64,000 nt of DNA from Porphyra umbilicalis. Taxonomy: Eukaryota; Rhodophyta; Bangiophyceae; Bangiales; Bangiaceae. Below the pieces are notes generated by a model, which saw only the letters and a list, made by a program, of their open reading frames with translations, did not search any database and was not told where the DNA came from. A program made the position numbers and the translations under genes. Below, piece after piece: positions 32,301-41,331 of the stretch; the first letter of the stretch is position 1, and each line of letters begins with the position of its first letter. The stretch covers positions 62,001 to 126,000 of the forward strand of contig KV918789.1 of NCBI GenBank assembly GCA_002049455.2, in the 5' to 3' direction.

Positions 32301-32485
32301 CCCCCACCCGCCATGGCGTCACGGCGGCTACCCGACGCCACACCGCCGCGTCCGCGGCCGTCCCGCCTCCCACCAGCGGCCGCGCAAGCGCTCGGCGGCA
32401 GCGGCGGGATGCCACCAGGCGCGGCTGCCCCAGCGCCGTCCCCCTCGCTTGGCGTACGCGCACGCTTGGTGCCCGACAGGCGCAT
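29363..32485 (-). CDS. CUL3: Cullin-3 family E3 ligase scaffold
   Basis: A 1040-residue cullin, the scaffold of Cullin-RING ubiquitin ligases that bind BTB adaptors when of the CUL3 type. The first 110 residues are Gly/Ala/Ser-rich and nonconserved. The cullin N-terminal repeats then begin with TIAPFRHRT and LSYEELYRYAYNMVLHKLGD, closely matching CUL3. The cullin homology domain includes DEKDAFERYYKQHLSKRLL and LKNECGHIYTSKLENMFKDI. The C-terminal winged helix carries the neddylation site IMKARKRL (Lys near residue 984) followed by KKRIESLVEREFL and the terminal YHYVA. Family members are usually 740-800 residues, and the excess lies in low-complexity insertions. The first ATG is at 32485; the frame extends four codons upstream only through a GTG. 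Intronless. Confidence 0.95.
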   Translation of the reverse strand: MRLSGTKRARTPSEGDGAGAAAPGGIPPLPPSACAAAGGRRDGRGRGGVASGSRRDAMAGGGGSGGGAGASAGSGSGGHHGGAAAAAAAVAATGGGGGPGGGGSSGGTASTRKLKFTIAPFRHRTAAADSFAEETWASIRSALLAIYRRDTSSLSYEELYRYAYNMVLHKLGDMLYNGLAETLRAHLAGVASAAAAAPAAGLLAELGAQWHWFSLSLVSVRDILMYMDRTYVVSRRLPSVRALGLALFRDTVVRAPTVRPRLVAALLGAVEAERQGATVDDSLLRATTSMLAELGDDDDGIGLGIGLGDGGKAGSVAGASSAAAAGGAAGAATGAAASSPMRSSGQGSGGSGQRRSVYEVDFEDSFLEATSTFYAREARKLLSENAVADYLRVAATRLEQETARVNRFLQPRTRSRVRSVTQDELLSKHLDELVSAPQSGLLWMLRNDRHADVGLMFRLLRDVPSGSASLRATLKREVLDRGSDIVRDANGPNADPVVVVEALLALKQKYDRTLAASFSLSGSAGALTAAAAAAVGNAGVSADRRASAQGTSGSSGAVGDAFASRSSGGVAVGANADGMVGVGVVGIGDANAVPERHFVTAVSEAFERFLNSFERAPEYLSLYVDRLMRSATKGRAEEDIDGRLDAVLTLFRFVDEKDAFERYYKQHLSKRLLSSRAISDDAERSFIAKLKNECGHIYTSKLENMFKDIKVSAETSAAFKASVRASHAEARAGSGAGAGGEGVAAASAVTPAASPAANNGDADVEIVDANGTAVAPLPASQAVAPMDDGGVDGLHGIDFSVAILKTGSWPLTPSAPLVVAPEVSHCMRRLEAFYDARHTGRRLTWLPHMGNAELRGRFGGGSRLHELSMTAAAAAVLLLFNRADSLTTTDIGTATGLTGGELKRTLQALSLAKHKVLNKSPRVRAVADADVFSFNDAFSSKLFRFKVLTVSAGKETDAEKRETRSRIDDDRKPQIEGALVRIMKARKRLEHSALVAEATSLLTPRFTPPPADVKKRIESLVEREFLTRDADNARVYHYVA

Positions 32486-33660
32486 TGACAGGGACACCCG
32501 GCGTCCCGGCAGGGGGCGCCCCCGTCACAGGCCGTTCGACCTCTCCCAGGCACGTGTGCCGACGCCGACACTGACCACCCGGCGTGACGTCTACAGCGGG
32601 ATAGTACAGCGGGATAGGAGAATAGACAAGGGAACAGGGGGCGCCTGACAGCGACCGCGTCCCGGCAGCCAGCGCCGCGATGGGCGTCACGCCACGGGCC
32701 ACAGACGACGGCCACACCGTCAGCTATGGAGCACCCAAGCGCCACGGTTGCCCACGCAGGCAACGCAGTAGCCCCGCCCCCCTGCCACGATGCGCACCAG
32801 CAGGTCAAAGGACGGGAGCGCGAGCAGGCAAGTCTCCGCCGCTCACCACCAGTACGCAGCGCTCGGGTGGCCCTCCACTGCCGCCGCCCAGCGCGACCCC
32901 AAATGCAAGCGGTGACGCCACCCCCTACAGGCGCCGCACGGGTGCTCACCCTATATCGGGGGGGCGGGACCGGTGGCGGCTGGGGACGATAGCTGCTACC
33001 ACCACCAAGGCCACGGGTCACGGCCCAGCACAGGCGCCCAAAGAAAAATGAGGCCCAGGCAATCGCGTCAAAAATAAAGCGACCCGCCCGGCCGAACCCC
33101 CCCACAGGACGACACTGACGCGGCTCAACCCCGACCAGCCGCCACGTACGCAACGGGCGCGATCCAGGCGCGCGGCGGTCGGCGCGAGCGAGCGCGGCGG
33201 TGGCCGCGGGGGGACAGCGAATGGTCGCGACGAGCAGGCGCGATACGGATAGGGCCGCCCTCCAACCGCTCCTGGGAGGGGGTCATGACGACTACGCTCT
33301 CCCACTCAGCCAGTGCTGGCAGCGCATGACGAAATCACAATGAGGTAGCCTGCAGGTACTTCAGGCATGACATGGTATCTCCATATCTGCCAAAGTCGAC
33401 TGGTACACAAATTCGTGAACTATTTAGCACTTGACCTAACACCGAGTGCGTCCCGGGACAGCGGCCGTACTAATTGCATGCTCTCCGCCACCGCCATGAC
33501 TACGGCACGTGACAACAGCATCGTGGTCGCACCGCCGCGGCCCGCACGGCGCGTCGCGGGCAGACCCGTTCTCACTCGTGCCTTCTCCAACCCTTCGTCC
33601 CCATTTCCCCTTTTCCCCCCGCCGTGCTCGTCCCGCATCTCCCCTCCCTGCTCCTCCACC
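32486..33660. other. Divergent intergenic region of cullin-3 and the MRNIP-like gene
   Basis: About 1.2 kb containing both promoters. Long open frames exist (for example 32023-33153 minus), but they overlap the cullin N-terminus and look like composition artefacts. No promoter element could be assigned. Confidence 0.5.
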
Positions 33661-34704
33661 ATGCCCTCCTCCTTCGGGGCCGTTCAATGCCATGCATGCC
33701 GTATTTACCAGGTGCGTCCCGTCCCTCCCGCCGCCCATCCGGCCGGCCGGCCGCGCCCGCCCCGCTTCACTTGTCCCCGCTGTGGAGAATCCCAGTCCGT
33801 GCGCGCCTTTCGTTGGACAGCGCCCAAGGCAGCTGACGTGCGCGCGGCGGTGCAGGCGGCTAACGCAGCGGCGGCGGAGGCACGGGACGCTTGGGACGAC
33901 GGTGGTGGTCGTGGCGGTGGAGCAGGCTGGGGAGGCGCATGTGCGAGTGGCCGGGCGTCCGATATCGATGCAGAGGAGGAGGAGGAGGATGGCGATAAGT
34001 ACGGCCGTCGTTGGGTGGAGGGAGGTGCCTGGGAGCCTGCCGGTGGCGCCGCGCGCCGCGCTACGGGAGGGGGGCTCAAGCGGACCGCCCCCAGCCAGGT
34101 GGCCCTGGCGGCCAGCCGTTGGGCGCGTTACGCGGACCCATCTGAGTTGCAGCTGCCCGACGCCAACTCTGTACGAACGGACGAGGTGGAGGACGACAAA
34201 GACGACGGGTCATTTGCTTTCCAGCTCCCGGATCGGGGCCTCGGTGGTGGCCGCCGCCGCCGTGGTGGAGACGGCAAGCGCCGACGCGTCGATGATAGTC
34301 GGAAGGTCGACGGTGGACTGCCCACGTCAGCGGCGGTTGCCGTTCAGGCGACGCGGAGAGGACGCGAGGGGAGACGGGCTGACCCTTCACTGCTAGGCGC
34401 CGACGCCGCTGCGACCATTGACGGTCCGCCGTTGTGGACGCCTCGTCAACCTGTTGCCGCTAGTGGACCACCATCATGGGTGGTCCACGGGTCCTCTGCG
34501 GCCACCTCCTCCGGTGGTGGTGGCGGTCGGTCCCGCCCGGCTTTCAGCGGCGGGCGGTCCGCCCCCGTGGCCTCTTTTGCGGGCAGTGGCAACGCCGTCA
34601 CGTCGCGGACGGCGGTAGCATCGCGGTCAATCCGGCGAGCCGACGCGGACGGTGGGGCATTTGCACTTGGAGGGGATACGGTCGTGGAAGAGGAAACAAT
34701 GTGA
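33661..34704 (+). CDS. MRNIP-like protein (MRN complex-interacting protein family)
   Basis: A 347-residue protein whose N-terminus matches the MRNIP (UPF0544) zinc module: CHACRIYQVRPV, a spacer, then FTCPRCGESQSVRAFRW, followed by a helix containing KAADVRAAVQAAN. MRNIP binds the MRE11-RAD50-NBS1 complex and supports DNA-damage signalling in animals; plant and algal members are mostly uncharacterised. The rest is low-complexity. It includes an acidic run (EEEEEDG), a segment with SRWARYADPSEL, and basic patches such as GGRRRRGGDGKRRR that could serve nuclear localisation. The ATG at 33661 is the first Met of the conserved start; the open frame extends upstream without similarity. Convergent with the DUF1990 gene. 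Family assignment rests mainly on the first 60 residues. Confidence 0.75.
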   Translation: MPSSFGAVQCHACRIYQVRPVPPAAHPAGRPRPPRFTCPRCGESQSVRAFRWTAPKAADVRAAVQAANAAAAEARDAWDDGGGRGGGAGWGGACASGRASDIDAEEEEEDGDKYGRRWVEGGAWEPAGGAARRATGGGLKRTAPSQVALAASRWARYADPSELQLPDANSVRTDEVEDDKDDGSFAFQLPDRGLGGGRRRRGGDGKRRRVDDSRKVDGGLPTSAAVAVQATRRGREGRRADPSLLGADAAATIDGPPLWTPRQPVAASGPPSWVVHGSSAATSSGGGGGRSRPAFSGGRSAPVASFAGSGNAVTSRTAVASRSIRRADADGGAFALGGDTVVEEETM

Positions 34705-35155
34705 GGGGTGTGGGGGTGGGGGGGGTGGTGGGTGGCGAGCGGCGGTGGGAGCCACGCACGTGTATCGTACGGGTGCATATCGGTGGGTACGGTGCGGGAC
34801 TATATGGGCGGCCTTCTCGAGCCCCGTGTGGTTGGGATCAGCGACCGGAGGAACTCGAGCACCTGATGCCGGCGTCTGGGTCGCGTGTCGCTGGGCATGG
34901 CGGCTGCATCACGTTTGAACTTTCTTATCCCCTGTTTTGTACAGTACACTTCCCCCTCCCCCTCGATTCCTCTCAGTCGCCTCCTGCGGCTGGTGGCCAC
35001 ATGCGCCCTGCGGGCGCCCCCGACCCCTCCCCAGCGTCGTCCGTGACTTCCTTTCTTTCTCGGGTCCCTACACTGTACATCCACACGGCAGTGTCGCACC
35101 CCGCCGTGCGTCGTCGCGCCAGCCACGACCGTGGCATGTGGTGGCAAAGGTTCGT
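34705..35155. other. Convergent intergenic region
   Basis: Lies between the 3' ends of the MRNIP-like and DUF1990 genes. No supported gene or repeat. Confidence 0.55.
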
Positions 35156-36425
35156 TCACCGCCCTCCATCCGCCGCCGCCGCGGCCGCAAAGCGGTCGCC
35201 AACGCCCCGCGCAAACGCCCGCTGCATGGCGCGCACCCACGGTCCGCCGACGAGCGTCGGCACGCACAAGCCGCGCGAGTAGCTGATCAACTCAAACACC
35301 ACCGCCGCCTCGTGTGCGGGTGCCGCCGCCGCCGCCGCCGGCACCCGCCGCCGGCGGGGCCACCACCCGCTATTCCCACTACCCCCCCCGCCGCCAGCGC
35401 CGACGCCGCTGCCGCCACTGCCGCCATCACTACCCCCGCTGTCACCGCCGCGCTCCCGTCGGAGGGACACCAGCTCCTCCCCCCGCAGCGCGTGGTCGGC
35501 CGTCGTCCCCCACACGACCGCCACCCGCGGCGTGCCGTCGGTGGCGGTTGCCGACCGCGGCGACGCCCACAGCACGCGGTTGATGTTGACGACCCAGAGG
35601 GGGAGGGGGAGCGGGCGTGCCGCCACGACGAGCGTGTCGCCCGTCGCCACGGGGCCAGACGTGGCGGGGTGGTCGGGGGAGGGGACGCACGTGGTCGCCA
35701 CCCACCTCAGCTGCATGGCCGAGGCGGATGTCAGCGCGGCAGTCGCGCGACGCCATGCCTGGGGAGAAGGATAGGGAGGGGAGGGCGGTAGCGAGATGAG
35801 GAGGATGACGACGGCGTCAGACCAAGGCCGCTCCCAGCACCGTCACGGACAAGTTAGCTGACAGCTGGGCAGGTCCACTCACAGGCGAGACGCTGCGTGC
35901 GAGGAAATGTCCTACTGCGCCATGAACGTCCCATTGCACCGCCGCGACTCCTTAGCACGTCGCATGAGGTGCAGCGCGCGGTTGCCAGCAGTCGCTCCCA
36001 CTGCCCACCCACCCCCGACCGCCGCGGCCACTCGCCTACAGGACCCCATCCATAGCTTCTCCCCTCACCGCTTTTCAACCACCCCCAGTCTGACGCACCC
36101 CCTCCCCCCGCCCAACCGTCCGCCGGTAGTAGTTGGTGGCGTAGCCTGGCGGCGCTGCCGCCCGGAAGGCCGCCTCCCGGTCGACGCCCGGCCCCGCCGC
36201 GTCGACCGCATCCGCGGCGGCGCGCGTCGCGAGGGGCACGGGCAGGGCGGACCACGGGGCGGCGGTGCTGCCAGCAGTCGCCGCCGCCGCCGCCGCCGCT
36301 GCCGCCGCCGCCGCCACGCCGGCAGACCGGCCGTCGGGCGCGCGCCAGCCAATGTGGAGGGGCGGCAGCAGCGGGGGAAGGCGCCACCGGCGCGCACGCG
36401 ACGTGGCAACCGTCGACGGGGCCAT
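35156..36425 (-). CDS. DUF1990 / UPF0548 family protein, two exons
   Basis: The family is known from actinobacteria and plants; its biochemical function is unknown. Exon 1 (36425-36099) encodes a variable Ala-rich N-terminus and then the conserved GYATNYYRRTVGRGEG. Exon 2 (35758-35156) continues AWRRATAALTSASAMQLRW, then PLWVVNINRVLWA, a Gly/Ser-rich insertion, FELISYSRGL and GGPWVRAMQRAFARGVGDRF. That order matches DUF1990. The inferred intron, 35759-36098 (340 bp), starts GTGCGT and ends CCCCAG in phase 0, and joining restores the family pattern across the junction. Neither exon alone covers the domain. Convergent with the MRNIP-like gene. Start at 36425 is the first ATG of the exon 1 frame; an additional upstream exon cannot be excluded. 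Confidence 0.82.
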
Positions 36426-38320
36426 GCCGCCCCCGCAATGGGGTGCGTCCGAGGCGGGAGACGGGGACGCTGCAGTGTCAGCCGGCGGGGGCGGTGGAAG
36501 GCCGGCTCACCGCCCAGAGCGCACGGACGAGACAAGGAGAGGGGCCCGTGGCCAGGGGCGACGGTGGGGGTCGGCGCTTGCTGCTTGCACGCGCACCTCG
36601 AGGAGCCGTGCCGTTGCGCCGGTGTGGCCCGGCCCCCCCCTACAGGGGTCCGCCCGCTCCCTCCCCCGGCCGCGGGAGCGGTTGGCGGTGTAGGTCGGTC
36701 GCGCATCGCCTCGAGCAGGACGGGCGTCCGTGCCGCGGCTCGCGTTCGGCCCCAAGGCGCGTCGCTCGGATGGCGCACTTCGTCGAGTCTCCAGGCCATC
36801 CCACGACCTCACGGGGGGGCCACCCGGCGACAGGCAGTTTCAGGCGCCATCACCTGCTTTTTAGACCGCCACACGATGCGGACAGCAGATTGACCCACCC
36901 TTCCGGAATGGCGTGGCATGTGCGTGTTGCTTCCCTGCCAGCATCTTTCAGCAGGACACACGTCGCTCGTCCCACCAGGTGGTCCAGTGAGATCAATATC
37001 CGATAAATTGGATGTGCACAATGATGCTTTCGTCAAGGAGTCTTCTCACTAATATTTGAATATGGTTTTGCCACCAGGAGCGATCAATCTTTTTTGACCA
37101 CAGTTTCTCGACACTTGGACAAGAATTTGTCCGGTGCAGTCTGTCTCCATACTTACTCGCCCTCATTGTCGTTCAATGGCTGGCACCGTACGTGCTGCGA
37201 TGCATGCCCAAGCCGCCTGCTTTTTGTTCACGCGCTCGAAGTGCTGGAAAAGCAGCCACAGACGTGCCGTATAGGCAGGTCGATCTACTTCCGATGCTAT
37301 CCAATCTGCATTGCAGAGGGAGCAACCACAGTGGAGAACGACTGACGAGGCTGTGCTCACTGGTTAAACAAAGGAATGACCGATTAACAGTTTCTTGGTA
37401 CTTTTAACCCCCGTTTCAGCTTGTAGCCATTTTGAGAGTCTTCCGCCCAGAACAGTACGACGCTTACGTACAGGTTGAATGTCACTTGGCGTAGTTTTCT
37501 CTGCCTGCAGTCGTGCGACTGTCGATTGTCATTTTGAGTATGACTCATGCCTCATCCCGTGCGGTGCCGCGCAACCGATTGCCCAACCCCCGTGCGCCAC
37601 GGCGTACAACGCAGGGGAGTCGCTGACAGCCCCGCAGCGGCGGTGGCGGCGCGGCACTGCCCGACCTCCTCCCCTCCAAGCGGATTGGCGCGGCGGCCCC
37701 CCCCCCCCCCGTCCCCCTCCTCCCCCGCCCGCCGCTGCCACCGGGACGGCGCGCTGGAAGCGGTCTCGCGTCGCGACCGCCGCCGCGGCGTGGGGCGGGG
37801 TCGCCACGCCCCCCCCCCCCCCCCCCCTGCCCACCCCCCCCCCCCCGCCCCCACCGCCCGCCCCCCCCACCGCCGTCGGCAGTGACGCGGCCGCCGCCGG
37901 CGCCACCGCCGCCGCCGCCGCCCGCCGCCGCCGGTGCTGCGCCCCCGCTCCCGGTGGCGCCCATGCGGCCGCTCCCCGTGACGCGCTCCCCCGCGCCGCC
38001 GCGGTCGGCGGCCGCCGCCGCGTCGGGCTGACGCCCCGCCCCCGCGCGCCGCCACGGGGCGGCGGGATGGTGCCGCCGCCGCCGCCGCGTCTGCCGCCGG
38101 GGGGGGGGCGGGGGGCCCCCCCGTGGCTCACCCGGGTGACCGCAACGGCGCGCCGCTGGGCGGCGGCGGCGGCGGCGGCGCGTCGGCGGCAGCGGCGGCG
38201 GCGGCGGCGGCGCCCGCCGCCGGTCCCCCCGCTCCCGCCAGCCCCGCCACGCCCGCCGCGCCCGCCGGCGGCGCGGCGGCACCCCCGCCGGCCGCCGCGT
38301 CTGCAACGGCGGCGGCGGGG
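36426..38320. other. Region without a supported gene, becoming extremely GC-rich after 37.5 kb
   Basis: From 36426 to 37000 overlapping frames are compositional. From 37000 to 37560 the DNA is AT-richer and without open frames of note. From 37560 onwards C- and G-runs of 10-20 bases dominate, and all frames are open. The true 5' part of the RING-H2 gene may lie here. Confidence 0.45.
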
Positions 38321-39131
38321 ATGCGGGCCGCGCCTCCCCCCACCGGCGGCGCTCCGCCTGCGGCGGCGCCGTCGGCGGCGGCCACCGCCCCCACCCCCGC
38401 GCCTCCCTCTGCGGGCGGCGCCGCCGCGGCGCCGTCGGCGCCGCGCGCGCCGGCGGCCACGCGCCACATCCTCCTTGCGACGCGCCCGCGGCGGCTGCGC
38501 GGGCCCCTCCGCTTGGTCGTTGGCGGCGGCGGCGGCGGTAGCGGCAGCGGCGGCGGGCGCGTCGGTGGCACGGCGGCGGGGGCCCCCCCCGGGCGGCTGC
38601 CCGTCACGGCGCTGCCGCCACGGCGGGCAGCGGCGGCCGCGGCGGCGGGCCGCACCGCCTCTGCCCGCGGCGCGGCGGTGCGGGCGGCGCGGGGGCTCGG
38701 CGCCCCCCCCGCCGCCGCGTCGGCGCGGTCGGACCATGCGGCGGCCGCCGCCGCGGCGCCGTCGGCGGCGGCGGCGGCGGCGGGGGGTGGTGCGTCGGGC
38801 GGCAGCGCCGCTGCGACGGGCGGCGGGGGAGCCGCCGCCGCCGCCGCCGCCGCCGGTGGGGGGGGGGGTGGCGCCGACGGTGGGGGCATGGCCCTGCCCC
38901 TCCACGTCCTCGTCGACGGCCTGTCGGCGGCGCTGCCGGCGGGGACGAGCCCCGACTCCCTCCGCGCCGTCGCCGAAGCGCTCGCCGGCGGCGTGTCGCG
39001 GTGGCTCGAGGGCGCCGCAACCGCCGCCGCCGCCGCTGCCGCCGGCAGCGGCGGCGGCGGTGGCGGTGCGGCCGCCGCGGGCGGCGCGGCGGCAACGGCG
39101 GCCGCCGCCCCCGCCACCGGCAGCGGCGGCA

Positions 39132-39162
<31 letters not shown>

Positions 39163-39206
39163 CCGGGACGGCGGCGGCGGTGGTGGGGGTGCCCCCCCCC
39201 CGCCGC

Positions 39207-39244
<38 letters not shown>

Positions 39245-39528
39245 CTCAGCGTCGGCCTCGTCGGCCTCCCCGCGCGCCTGGCCGACGGCGCGCCCGGCGG
39301 AGCGGCGGGCCTCGTGCGCGCCGGCGGCGTGCGCCTGCGCGTCGGGGGCGTCCTCTACCGCCTCGCGTGGGTGATGACGGCGGGCGGCGCGGGCGGGGGG
39401 GGGGGGGGGGGGCGCCCGCCGACCGGGGGCTCTCCCCCGCCGAAGTCGACGCGCTGCCGGCGTTTGTGTTTGGCGCCGCCCCCGACGCGCGGGCCAAGGC
39501 GGAGGGGGGCGCCCCGGCGGCGGCGGCG

Positions 39529-39560
<32 letters not shown>

Positions 39561-40012
39561 TGCCGTGGCAGCGCCGCCCGTGGCAGCGGCGGCGCTCACC
39601 GCCGCGTGCGCACCCGCCGCGGCTGCGGCGGCGGCGGCGGCGGCCGCCGGCGCCGCCACCGCCACCACCACCACCGCCGGGGGGTCCTCCCCCCCGCCCA
39701 CGGGGGCGGCGTCGGCGGCGCCCCCCCCCCCCCCCCCCCCACGGGGGTGCCCCCCCCCCCCCCCGCCCCGCCCCCTCCTCCGCCGCCGCCTGCGCGGTGT
39801 GTCTCGAGACGTACGGGGCGGGGGAGCGCCTGCGGCGGCTGCCGTGTGACCACGCCTTCCACGCGGGCTGCGTGGACCCGTGGCTCCACCGCCGCCCGGG
39901 CTGCCCGCTGTGCCGCACGTCGGCGCGGACGGCGCGCCGGCCGGGGGGGGGGACAAGCCCCCCGTCGTGCCAGGGGGGGGGGGGGGGGGGGCGCCGGCAT
40001 TGGCGGCGGTGA
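38321..40012 (+). CDS. RING-H2 finger protein, frame interrupted at homopolymers
   Basis: A probable E3 ubiquitin ligase recognised by its C-terminal RING-H2: CAVCLETYGAGERLRRLPC, then DHAFHAGCVDPWL and CPLCRTS, giving the C-x2-C...C-x-H-x2-H-x2-C...C-x2-C pattern. Upstream lie LHVLVDGLSAALPAG, RAVAEALAGGVSRWLEG and RVGGVLYRLAW. After a G run at about 39398-39411 the frame shifts to one encoding LSPAEVDALPAFVF, the short motif that often precedes RING-H2 domains. A second shift at the C runs near 39721-39762 returns to the original frame just before the RING. The rest is Ala/Gly tracts. Start is uncertain: 38321 is the first ATG in the main frame and 38888 is another. The end is also doubtful because another G run (39970-39990) precedes the stop. 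Convergent with Sly1. Confidence 0.6.
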
Positions 40013-40091
40013 CGGCGGTGGCAGCGGCGACGCTGGCCTCGGCAACGGCGGCGACGGCGGCGGCGGCGGCGGGCCACGGAACGCGACCTAG

Positions 40092-41331
40092 CTCGGGGCA
40101 CCGCCACCACCCACCGACGCGGGTGCGCCGCCGTTTTGGGGCGCCCCGCCGCCGCCGCGTGCCGCGCGCGGGGCGGCGCCGGGGGGCAGCCGGCACCACC
40201 ACCCGACACGGCCGCCGCGCGCGGCCGCAGGGGGCGGCGGCAGGGGCACGCCCGCCGCCGCCCCTGGCGGAGCGGCCGCGGGGCGGCCGGTGTACGCAAC
40301 GACGCCGTTTTGGCCCGTCTGTATTTTCTTTTTTCTAGGCGCGACTGGGTGCCTTCTCCGTGCTCCTGTCGTGTTTTTTTTGTTGCGTTTCTATGCTCTG
40401 GTCTTTTGTAGAAAATCCAGCGCGTCTGGGTCGTTTGCTATCGGGGGAAGACTGGGGCGCCGGGCTACGACGCACGGGCGGCCGGGCACATCACCGCCCG
40501 CGTCGCCGTCGCCAGCGCCGACCAACGTCACTGCCAGCTCCCGCCGCCCACAGGGGCACTCGCCTGTTCCCCTCGCCCAGAGCGGCGGAGGCGCTCGTGC
40601 GTCGAGCGGAGGAGGGGCCGCCGGGCATCCCCGCCGATGGGTGGGGGGTGACATTAAAGCTTGAAACCTTTGCCGGAAACCGCTGCATTTTCAGTCTTTC
40701 AGCTGCTCCAAATGAAAATGAAAAACAGCACGTGCGTGCATGGTTCTGTGCCCCACGAAAACGCTTCCAGTGGCTTCTGATCGATCAGGATGATGAGGTT
40801 GCAGACCAGTCAAGTCGACAAGCAAGCAGTCGACAATAGCACTCATGGCAGAGAACCCTCCTCCTGAGCGCCACAGAATACGTCCGTCTCCGGCTATACG
40901 CATCAGCGCCGTAGGTCCTCTTCCGAAAGAGACAGCACAAAAAACGGCATCTGTACACCATGTCCACGGTCTGGAACGTGGCCATGTTGCGACCTTGTGC
41001 CGCATGGACCCACGGGCTGTTGTTGTTGTTTTTTTCTCGATCGCAGTGTAGTATTTTTTCTCATCATGGTCCATGGTCAGACACACGATCTGCTTGGATG
41101 AGCCCTTTTTCGTACTGCGGCCTCGCACCAAACAAAACGTGTGGATCGTCAACGCCGTTTGCTTGTGCGGTGGGCTCCAGGTGGGGGTGTCGCGCATGAG
41201 TCCAGATAAATGGGATGGGCCTCGAGGCGGCCTGCCCATACCCGCCGACAGGTCTCGTCGACGCCCGCTCGCCCTGGCACGTGCCATTGCTCCGCCTGGC
41301 GCGCAAGCGACCCCCCCCCCCCCTGGCGGCG
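40092..41331. other. Intergenic region between the RING-H2 and Sly1 genes
   Basis: Balanced composition from about 40300. Several short open frames are seen but none with a motif. No repeat identified. Confidence 0.5.

Noticed and set aside
33440-33478. Possible third copy of the dispersed repeat of 1525 and 2958
   Set aside because: Similarity is limited to a short stretch around CGTCCCGGGACA and is too weak to claim.
37479-39374. Open frame of 631 codons overlapping the RING-H2 gene, and 458- and 329-codon minus-strand frames in the same place
   Set aside because: They are Pro/Arg or Ala/Arg strings produced by GGC/GCC-rich DNA. The RING-H2 signature fixes the real strand and frame.
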